DNA of 30,040 nucleotides from DASUXA01 sp036378155 (GTDB lineage Bacteria > Actinomycetota > Actinomycetes > Mycobacteriales > Micromonosporaceae), in contig DASUXA010000031.1 of NCBI GenBank assembly GCA_036378155.1, positions 1 to 30,040 of the forward strand, given 5' to 3'. This document shows, one piece after another, positions 23,779-30,040 of this stretch. The first letter of the stretch is position 1. Every line of letters begins with the position of its first letter. The position numbers were made by a program, and so were the translations under genes. Under the pieces are notes generated by a model that worked only from the letters and a program-made list of their open reading frames with translations, ran no database searches and had not been told where the DNA came from.

Positions 23779-25440
23779 GTGATCGACTCATCAAGCCAAC
23801 CGGACAATTTCTCGCTCGTAGACGAGGCGTGGATCCCGGTGCTGGACGTCGCCGGCCAGCGCCGGGAAGTCTCCCTTCTCACGCTGTTCGAGCAGGCCGG
23901 CGACCTGCGCATGATCGCCTGTGAGTTGCCCACCCAGACGTTCGCGATCCTGCGGCTGGCGCTGGCGATCCTGCACCGGGTCACCGACGGCCCACCGGGC
24001 GAGGCCGCGTGGGAGGCACTCTGGCGCGCCCGGCGGCTGCCGCTGTCGGACATCGCCGACTACCTCGGGGAGTTCCGCAACCGCTTCGACCTGCTCCACC
24101 CGAAGCACCCGTTCTACCAGGTAGCGGACCTGCGCGCCGGCAAGGACACCAGATTCGGATTGGAGCGGCTCATCGCCGACGTACCAGCGGGCGTGCCGTT
24201 CCTGACTACCCGCGCCGGTGAGGGGATGGAGTCGATCTCTCCGGCGGAGGCGGCTCGCTGGCTGGTGCACTGCCAGGCGTACGACCCGTCGGGCATCAAG
24301 ACCGGGGCAGTCGGCGATCCACGCGTCAAGGGTGGGCGAGGTTATCCGATCGGTGTCGGTTCATGTGGCGACCTGGGCGGGGTCCACCTGGAGGGTGCCA
24401 ACCTGCTGGAAACCCTGCTGCTCAACCTGGTGCCGGCCGCCCCGGGCTGGCGACAGGCTGACGAGCGGGATCTGCCGGTGTGGGAGCGGGAGCCGCAGAC
24501 GGCCGCTGAGGAGCCCGACGAGACGCGGGGCCCGTACGGCGTGTTGAGTCTCTACACCTGGCAGTCCCGCCGGGTACGGCTCTTCGCTGATGCCCGCCGT
24601 ATCACGGGTGCCATGATCTCCAACGGCGACAGGCTCGACTGGCAGGACCGGCATCTGCTGGAGCCGATGAGCGTCTGGGGGCGCAGCGGCCCGCGGGAGA
24701 AGGACCAGAAACGTACTCCGGTCTACTTGCCCCGGTCGCACGACCACACCCGGGCGTTGTGGCGCGGGCTCCAGACTCTGCTGCCGTCATCACCGCAGCC
24801 CAACGGTGAACCGCCGCAGCGACTGTCGCCGATGGTGGTGCAGTGGCTGGCCAGGCTGACGGTGACCGGCGCCGTTGGGCCGGACTTCCGAGTTCGACCC
24901 CGCGCCACCAGCGTCACCTATGGCACGCAACGCGCGGTCATCGACGAGGTGTTCGGCGACGCGCTGACCATGAACGTCCTGCTGGTGGACGAGCAGTCGC
25001 CACTGCGCGTCACGGCTGTCGACGCTGCCGGCGACGCGGAGGCCGCCGTCCGGGTGCTGCGCTCACTGGCTACGAATCTTTTGCGCGCGGCAGGGAGCCG
25101 CGATGCGGACGTCGGGGAGGCCGACCGGGCGGCCGAGCGCGCGTACGCCCTGCTCGACCGCCACTTCCGAGACTGGCTGGCCCAGCTCGGGCCGGACAGC
25201 GAACCGACCGCCGAGCGTGCTGCGTGGCAGCGGCTGGTGTGGCGAGCCGTCGAGCGGCTGGGCAGAGAGTTGGTCGCGGCCGCCGGTCCGGCCGCCTGGG
25301 TCGGTCGCTCAGTCGTCGATCGCACCGGTCGCGAGGTGCACTACTCCAGTTCGCAGGCTGAGGCGTGGTTCCGCACCGGCCTGGCCAAGGCACTGCCGAT
25401 GGCTGCCGGCCCAGATCAGAAGCAGGAGGCAGCAGCATGA
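23779..25440 (+). CDS. casA: Cascade large subunit Cas8e (Cse1/CasA)
   Basis: Cas8e recognises the PAM and recruits Cas3. The 553-residue protein has FSLVDEAWIPVLDV at the N-terminus, LPTQTFAILRLALAILHRV, HPFYQVADLRAG, the zinc-free GRGYPIGVGSCGDLGGVHLEGANLLETLLLNL block and a C-terminal helical bundle, all typical of Cse1. The start is taken as the GTG at 23779, 8 nt after a perfect AAGGAGG (23764-23770). The in-frame GTG at 23770 overlaps that ribosome binding site and is less likely. The stop overlaps the cse2 start (ATGA). Confidence 0.94.
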   Translation: MIDSSSQPDNFSLVDEAWIPVLDVAGQRREVSLLTLFEQAGDLRMIACELPTQTFAILRLALAILHRVTDGPPGEAAWEALWRARRLPLSDIADYLGEFRNRFDLLHPKHPFYQVADLRAGKDTRFGLERLIADVPAGVPFLTTRAGEGMESISPAEAARWLVHCQAYDPSGIKTGAVGDPRVKGGRGYPIGVGSCGDLGGVHLEGANLLETLLLNLVPAAPGWRQADERDLPVWEREPQTAAEEPDETRGPYGVLSLYTWQSRRVRLFADARRITGAMISNGDRLDWQDRHLLEPMSVWGRSGPREKDQKRTPVYLPRSHDHTRALWRGLQTLLPSSPQPNGEPPQRLSPMVVQWLARLTVTGAVGPDFRVRPRATSVTYGTQRAVIDEVFGDALTMNVLLVDEQSPLRVTAVDAAGDAEAAVRVLRSLATNLLRAAGSRDADVGEADRAAERAYALLDRHFRDWLAQLGPDSEPTAERAAWQRLVWRAVERLGRELVAAAGPAAWVGRSVVDRTGREVHYSSSQAEAWFRTGLAKALPMAAGPDQKQEAAA

Positions 25441-26105
25441 CCACTGTCCACGTCGATCAATCGGGCTCTCCGACCCGCAAGACCTGGGGGCGGCGCCGAA
25501 CCGAGTTGGGTGACCACGTCGCTCGTACCGTCAGCCGCCTGCAGGCACGCCTGCTGCGCGACCGGCCGGAACCGGAAGCGGTCAGTGCGCTGGCCCGACT
25601 GCGTCGTGCCGTCGGCCGTGCTCCGGGCTTCGACTACACGCTGGAGGACTATCTGCATGTCCCGGATGCCCTTCTGGGCCGCCAGATGCAGGGCAAGGAG
25701 GCCGAGGCCACCGACGCCGAGCATGCCGTGCATGACGCCGTGACCCTGTATGCGCTGCACCAGCAGTCCCAACGGGAGCGGATGCACGTGGAGGGGCGAG
25801 GACTGGGACTGGCCATGGCAGATCTCGTTCGCGCCTCGAACGGGCCGGACGGGGTGCGCCGCCGCTTCGCCGCGCTCGGCACCGCCAGCAGCTACCACGA
25901 GAGCATTTACCACCTTCGTAGCCTGATCACGATTCTTCGCGGACACCAGATCGCACTCGATTACGGCCTGCTCGCCGACGACCTGTACACGCTGCGCAAA
26001 CCCGACGGCCGGCCCAGGGTGCAGGCCGTCTGGGGCCGCGAGTTCTTCCGGAGCCGGCCCGATTCCGCTACCGACCCTGTTGCCCCAACCACCGAACCCG
26101 CCTGA
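25437..26105 (+). CDS. casB: Cascade small subunit Cse2 (CasB, Cas11e)
   Basis: Cse2 lines the belly of Cascade and stabilises the non-target strand. The 222-residue, mostly helical protein carries family patterns such as ALARLRRAVGRAPGFDY near 50, AVTLYALHQQSQ near 100, and RRFAALGTASSYHESIYHLR followed by LRGHQIALDYGLLADDLY toward the C-terminus, with a poorly conserved Pro/Thr-rich tail. The ATG at 25437 overlaps the cas8e stop. cas7e starts 12 bp after the stop, with its ribosome binding site beginning in the cse2 stop codon. Confidence 0.92.
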   Translation: MTTVHVDQSGSPTRKTWGRRRTELGDHVARTVSRLQARLLRDRPEPEAVSALARLRRAVGRAPGFDYTLEDYLHVPDALLGRQMQGKEAEATDAEHAVHDAVTLYALHQQSQRERMHVEGRGLGLAMADLVRASNGPDGVRRRFAALGTASSYHESIYHLRSLITILRGHQIALDYGLLADDLYTLRKPDGRPRVQAVWGREFFRSRPDSATDPVAPTTEPA

Positions 26106-26116
26106 GGAGGATGACC

Positions 26117-27241
26117 ATGAGCCGCGCCATCATCGATGTGTACGTGCTGCAGACCGTGCCACCAAGCAATCTCAACCGGGACGACACCGGCTCTCCCAAG
26201 ACCGCCGTCTACGGCGGCGTCCGCCGCGCCCGCGTCTCCAGCCAGGCGTGGAAGCGTGCGGTCCGGCTGGACTTCGCCACACTGCTCGACCGGTCCCAAC
26301 TGGGCGAGCGGACCAAGCGCGTGGGCGAATCCCTCGCCGCGCGGATCAAAGAGCTGGACCCGAGCCTGTCGGCGGAGGACGCCTCGGCGTTGGCCACCGA
26401 CGTGTTTGTCGCGTCCGGTCTGGCGAAAGCGGACAAGAAGAAGGGTGAGCCGAAAGACGTCGAGTCCGGCTACCTGCTGTTCCTCAGCCGACGGCAGATC
26501 GACAACTTGGCCGCCGCGGCGCTGGAGGCCCACCGGGCAGGTACCACGCTGGACAAGAACCGGTTCAAGGAGTTGGCCAACCGGGACCACTCGGTGGACA
26601 TCGCGATGTTCGGTCGGATGGTAGCTGACATGTCGGATATCAACGTCGACGCCGCTTGCCAGGTATCGCACGCCATCAGCGTGCATGCCGTCGACAACGA
26701 GTTCGACTACTTCACCGCCGTCGACGACCGCAAGGAAGACGCTGACGAAACCGGCGCCGGCATGATCGGCACCATCGAGTTCAACTCGTCCACCCTGTAC
26801 AGGTACGCGACCGTCGATGTGAACGCCTTGCACACCACGCTCGGCGACGCCGCTGCCACTCGCGCCGCCGTCGAAGCCTTCCTGACCGCGTTCGTACGCA
26901 GCATGCCGACCGGCAAACAGAACACGTTCGCGCACCGTACGCTGCCCGACGCCGTGGTGGTGCGGGTCCGTGACACCCAGCCGATCAACCTGGTCGGCGC
27001 GTTCGAGACGCCCATTCGTGAGACGGACACGGCGGGACGGGTCGAACTGGCCGCCACCGCCCTGGCCAGGCACACCCTCGCGGTCGAAAGCGCGTACGGC
27101 GAGCGCCCGGTCGGCAGCTGGGTCACCCAGGTCGGCGAGCAAACCGCGGTACTGGCCGACCTCGGTAAGTCGGTCACCTTCGACGAGCTGGTCAACGGGG
27201 TAGGGGAGCAGGTCGCTATGGCACTTGGGCAGCCGGCATGA
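26117..27241 (+). CDS. casC: Cascade backbone subunit Cas7e (Cse4/CasC)
   Basis: Cas7e polymerises along the crRNA spacer to form the Cascade backbone. The 374-residue protein opens IIDVYVLQTVPPSNLNRDDTGSPKTA and has the RRARVSSQAWKRAVR block, both family signatures, followed by the thumb region and the SVDIAMFGRMVADM and QVSHAISVH segments. The start is ATG at 26117, 6 nt after TGAGGAGG (26103-26110). An ATG at 26111 lies directly against that site and is too close. Its TGA overlaps the cas5e ATG. Confidence 0.95.
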   Translation: MSRAIIDVYVLQTVPPSNLNRDDTGSPKTAVYGGVRRARVSSQAWKRAVRLDFATLLDRSQLGERTKRVGESLAARIKELDPSLSAEDASALATDVFVASGLAKADKKKGEPKDVESGYLLFLSRRQIDNLAAAALEAHRAGTTLDKNRFKELANRDHSVDIAMFGRMVADMSDINVDAACQVSHAISVHAVDNEFDYFTAVDDRKEDADETGAGMIGTIEFNSSTLYRYATVDVNALHTTLGDAAATRAAVEAFLTAFVRSMPTGKQNTFAHRTLPDAVVVRVRDTQPINLVGAFETPIRETDTAGRVELAATALARHTLAVESAYGERPVGSWVTQVGEQTAVLADLGKSVTFDELVNGVGEQVAMALGQPA

Positions 27242-27939
27242 GCGTGCTGCTACTCAGGCTGGCCGGTCCGCTGCAGTCGTGGGGCTCGTCCAGCCGCTTC
27301 GCCCGGCGTGGGACCGAGATCGCGCCGACCAAGAGCGGCGTCATCGGCCTCCTCGCCGCAGCCAAGGGGGTACGCCGCACCGAGCCGCTCACCGAGATGC
27401 TCGGACTGGAATTCGGGGTACGGCTGGACCAGCCCGGACAGATCCTGCGCGAGTTCCAGACCGCACGCTCGCTCGATGGGCGGACGAGCGCCCCGCTGAC
27501 CTACCGCTTCTACCTGTCTGACGCGGCCTTCCTCGCGGCCGTCGGCGGCGACCGGGAGCTGCTGTACGGCTTGGCGGAGGCGCTGGACCGGCCACGCTTC
27601 CCGCTCTACCTCGGGCGCCGCTCGTGTCCGCCCGTCGGCCCGATCAACCTCGGTGTACACGACGGCACCGTCGACGACGCTCTGACGTCATGGCCGTGGC
27701 TCGCCGCAGACTGGTACCGGCGCCGGGCAGCCCGCGTGATCCGGTTGGAGATCATCCGGGATGCCCGGCCGGGCGAACCCGTCACCGAAACGATCCCAGA
27801 CGAACCGGTCAGCTTCGACCCTGCGCACCGGCAGCACACCTGGCGGTCGGTGCTCCGCCGACACGTAAATGTCGTCAACGACCTCGCCGAACGGGCTGGC
27901 ATCACCGAGCACGATCCATTGAGCCTGTTGGGAGGTTGA
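27238..27939 (+). CDS. casD: Cascade subunit Cas5e (CasD)
   Basis: Cas5e caps the 5' handle of the crRNA in Cascade. The 233-residue protein has the family start LLLRLAGPLQSWGSSSRFARR, then TEIAPTKSGVIGLLAAAKG, LTYRFYLSDAAFLAAV and FPLYLGRRSCPPVGPI with the glycine-rich loop. The ATG at 27238 overlaps the cas7e stop. The cas6e ATG follows 3 nt after the stop, its ribosome binding site lying inside cas5e. Confidence 0.94.
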   Translation: MSVLLLRLAGPLQSWGSSSRFARRGTEIAPTKSGVIGLLAAAKGVRRTEPLTEMLGLEFGVRLDQPGQILREFQTARSLDGRTSAPLTYRFYLSDAAFLAAVGGDRELLYGLAEALDRPRFPLYLGRRSCPPVGPINLGVHDGTVDDALTSWPWLAADWYRRRAARVIRLEIIRDARPGEPVTETIPDEPVSFDPAHRQHTWRSVLRRHVNVVNDLAERAGITEHDPLSLLGG

Positions 27940-27941
27940 GC

Positions 27942-28628
27942 ATGTTCCTCACCCGGTTCCAGATCAATCCGGCGCGCCGGGGTGCGCGGAAGCTACTGTC
28001 CTCGCCGCAGGCGATGCACGCCGCGGTCCGCGCCGCCTTCGCCGCGACCGAGGACCACGAGCAGGGCGGAACGCGCACGCTGTGGCGACTCGACACCGTG
28101 GCGCCCGCAACGGTCTACCTGTACATCGTCAGCCCCGGCCGACCCGATCTCACCCACCTGGTCGAGCAGGCGGGCTGGCCCACCACCCAAACCTGGGTGA
28201 CCCGCAGCTACGACACGTTGCTCAATTCACTGCGCGTCGGTCAACAGTGGGCCTTCCGGCTCACCGCCAACCCAACGCACAGCGGGCGCAAGACCGCCGA
28301 CTCCAAAGACACCCAGCGCTTCGCCTACATCCGTGAGGAGGAGCAGGCGACGTGGCTTGCCGACCGGGCACCCAGACACGGCTTCGTGCTGGCGACCCAA
28401 CAGGACGGCCAACTCAACCTGCGCCTGCACCACCGCCGAACGCAGACCTTCAAACGCGGCGCAGCCGACGTCACCCTCGCCAGCGTCGTGTACGACGGGG
28501 TACTCGAAATCACCGACACACACGCCTTCCGTCGAGCCCTGACCAGCGGCATCGGGCACGCCAAGGCGTACGGCTGCGGTCTGCTCACCCTCGCACCCGC
28601 GAACGAAACCGGGGGCGCCGGCCAATGA
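27942..28628 (+). CDS. casE: CRISPR RNA endoribonuclease Cas6e (CasE)
   Basis: Cas6e cuts the pre-crRNA within each repeat and stays bound to the 3' hairpin. The 228-residue protein has the tandem ferredoxin-like fold pattern, with His26 in the SPQAMHAAVR segment. This matches the catalytic His of known Cas6e enzymes, and a glycine-rich loop GHAKAYGCGLLTL lies near the C-terminus. GRKTADSKDTQRF is a typical RNA-binding stretch. The ATG at 27942 lies 6 nt after GGAGG (27931-27935). The stop overlaps the cas1 start (ATGA). Confidence 0.95.
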   Translation: MFLTRFQINPARRGARKLLSSPQAMHAAVRAAFAATEDHEQGGTRTLWRLDTVAPATVYLYIVSPGRPDLTHLVEQAGWPTTQTWVTRSYDTLLNSLRVGQQWAFRLTANPTHSGRKTADSKDTQRFAYIREEEQATWLADRAPRHGFVLATQQDGQLNLRLHHRRTQTFKRGAADVTLASVVYDGVLEITDTHAFRRALTSGIGHAKAYGCGLLTLAPANETGGAGQ

Positions 28629-29590
28629 ACATCCCCGGTGTACCGCCCGCCGAACTCGCGGATCTCGTTCGGGCCGACGACCGCATCAGCTTCGTCTACC
28701 TGGAACGGAGCGTCATCCATCGGGACAGCAACGCCATCACCGCCACCGACGACCGCGGTACCGTGCATATCCCGGCCGCCTCGGTCGGTGTGCTCCTGCT
28801 GGGCCCAGGGACGAGCGTCACCCACCAAGCCGTCGCCCTGCTCGCCGACCACGGCGCCACCGCCGTCTGGGTCGGCGAGCGCGGCGTGCGCTACTACGCA
28901 CACGGCCGATCGCTTGCCGCTTCGAGCCGGCTACTCATCGCGCAGGCAGCCAAGGTCAGCCACCGCGACCGGCGACTCGCGGTCGCCCGCGCCATGTACG
29001 CGATGCGCTTCCCCGGCGAGGACACAACCACCCTCACCATGCAGCAATTGCGTGGAAAGGAAGGCGCCCGCGTCCGGCGAACGTATCGGGAACATTCCGC
29101 GCGCACCGGCGTCGCCTGGCGCCAGCGTGAATACGACCGCACGGACTTCACCGGTAGCGACCCCATCAACCAAGCACTTTCCGCCGCGCATGCGTGCCTG
29201 TACGGCGTCGTGCACGCCGTTATCGTCGCGCTTGGAGCGGCGCCCGGTCTCGGCTTCGTCCATACCGGACACGAACGCGCCTTCGTGTACGACATCGCGG
29301 ACCTGTACAAGGCGGAGATCACCATTCCGGTCGCGTTCGACGTGGCGGCCAGCGGCTCAACCGACATCGGCGCCGATACCCGCCGCGCGGTGCGTGACCG
29401 GGTGCACGACGGCGCGATCTTGACGCGCTGCGTACGCGACATTCGCACACTGCTACTCGAACCCCAGCCCAGCGGCGTCATCGTCGACGACGGCTTCGAA
29501 CATCACGATTCCCTCGGACTCTGGGACGACGACGGCTTCGAAGTCGCCGCCGGCCGGAACTACGCCGATATCGGTGACATCGATTTCTGA
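28625..29590 (+). CDS. cas1: CRISPR integrase Cas1, type I-E
   Basis: Cas1 inserts new spacers together with Cas2. The 321-residue protein keeps the catalytic set: Glu146 in RGKEGARV, His213 in GFVHTGHERAF, and Asp226 in VYDIADLYK (Asp223 lies nearby). These correspond to Glu141, His208 and Asp221 of the E. coli enzyme. The N-terminal beta domain begins ADDRISFVYLERSVIHRD. The C-terminus has an acidic tail. The ATG overlaps the cas6e stop and the TGA overlaps the cas2 start, so the adaptation genes are coupled to the Cascade genes. Confidence 0.97.
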   Translation: MNIPGVPPAELADLVRADDRISFVYLERSVIHRDSNAITATDDRGTVHIPAASVGVLLLGPGTSVTHQAVALLADHGATAVWVGERGVRYYAHGRSLAASSRLLIAQAAKVSHRDRRLAVARAMYAMRFPGEDTTTLTMQQLRGKEGARVRRTYREHSARTGVAWRQREYDRTDFTGSDPINQALSAAHACLYGVVHAVIVALGAAPGLGFVHTGHERAFVYDIADLYKAEITIPVAFDVAASGSTDIGADTRRAVRDRVHDGAILTRCVRDIRTLLLEPQPSGVIVDDGFEHHDSLGLWDDDGFEVAAGRNYADIGDIDF

Positions 29591-29946
29591 TGACGGTCAT
29601 CATCCTCACCGCCTGTCCTGCCGGGTTACGTGGGTACCTCACCCAATGGCTACTCGAAATCTCCGCCGGGGTGTACGTCGGACATATCAACGCTCGTGTC
29701 CGCAGCAGGCTGTGGGCTCGAGTGGTCGACATGGCTGGCGCCGGCCGGGCCCTGATGGTCTTCGAAGTGCGCGGCGAGCAGCGCCTCTCCTTCGTGGTCC
29801 ACGACCATCATTGGGAGCCGATCGACCTTGACGGCGTGACGCTCATGCGCCGCCCCAGCGGACCGTCGACGAATCCGGCAATGCCGGCGGGCTGGAGCAA
29901 GGCGGCGAGGCGCCGCCGGTTCGGGCGCCGCGGGCACTCGGTATAA
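29590..29946 (+). CDS. cas2: CRISPR adaptation protein Cas2e
   Basis: Cas2e is the bridging dimer of the Cas1-Cas2 integration complex. The 118-residue protein opens MTVIILTACPAGLRGYLTQWLLEISAG and has VYVGHINARVRSRLW and LMVFEV, typical for the I-E form. The C-terminus is unusually basic (KAARRRRFGRRG), which may help bind DNA at the leader. The ATG at 29590 overlaps the cas1 stop (TGATG). It is the last cas gene and is followed by the leader. Confidence 0.95.
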   Translation: MTVIILTACPAGLRGYLTQWLLEISAGVYVGHINARVRSRLWARVVDMAGAGRALMVFEVRGEQRLSFVVHDHHWEPIDLDGVTLMRRPSGPSTNPAMPAGWSKAARRRRFGRRGHSV

Positions 29947-30012
29947 CCTGCATTACCGAAGGAAGTGAACAGAATCCGTCGTGTGGATCTATAGAACCGC
30001 AGGTGAAGAAGT
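29947..30012 (+). promoter_or_regulatory. CRISPR leader with candidate promoter
   Basis: A 66-base stretch, less GC-rich than its surroundings, between cas2 and the first repeat. TGAACA (29966-29971), an 18-bp spacer and TATAGA (29990-29995) form a promoter-like pair that would start transcription near 30002, just ahead of the repeat. New spacers would enter at its right-hand end. Confidence 0.65.
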
Positions 30013-30040
30013 GTGCTCCCCGCGTACGCGGGGGTGATCC
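30013..30040 (+). CRISPR. First CRISPR repeat (array cut off by window end)
   Basis: 28 bases start GTGCTCCCC and end GGTGATCC, with a perfect 16-base palindrome CCCCGCGTACGCGGGG at 30018-30033 that forms the crRNA hairpin. This matches the actinobacterial I-E repeat type. Only this copy is in the window, so repetition, spacers and array length cannot be seen. Confidence 0.85.

Overview
The window is very GC-rich, uses GTG and TTG starts freely, and carries the actinobacterial cytochrome bcc-aa3 respiratory cluster next to trpD. That layout is well known from Mycobacterium and its relatives. The predicted proteins suggest a filamentous actinomycete of the Micromonosporaceae type, but genus and species cannot be read from the sequence.

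Positions 1 to about 14,080 are ordinary chromosome. On the plus strand lie ctaC and ctaF, then ctaE-qcrC-qcrA-qcrB, which encode cytochrome oxidase subunits II, IV and III and the bcc complex. On the minus strand between them lie ctaG (copper/oxidase assembly), a receiver-like protein, trpD and a small Cys-rich protein. The 5' end of a cysteine-desulfurase-like gene sits at the left edge. After a strong terminator behind qcrB come an alpha/beta hydrolase (minus), an S9 peptidase (plus), a stand-alone Lrp/AsnC-type ligand-binding protein, a sugar nucleotidyltransferase and a Nudix hydrolase (all minus).

Positions 14,160 to 18,530 look like an accessory, defence-type module. A fused HTH/N6-methylase/specificity protein (minus) is transcribed divergently from a 53-residue protein and an uncharacterised HxxxxH...E protein (plus). 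A soluble Ser/Thr kinase (minus) converges on the latter. The divergent promoter region holds three GTGAAC half-sites and a long imperfect palindrome covering both promoters.

Positions 18,787 to 30,040 are a complete type I-E CRISPR-Cas operon, cas3-cas8e-cse2-cas7e-cas5e-cas6e-cas1-cas2, followed by a leader and the first CRISPR repeat at the window edge. Most genes overlap by ATGA or TGATG. Unexpectedly, the first gene of the run is a superfamily I (UvrD-like) helicase with a RelE-like N-terminal domain. Its stop codon overlaps the cas3 start, so the two are probably co-transcribed and translationally coupled. This helicase-cas3 pairing and the methylase/kinase module beside it are the most interesting parts of the window.
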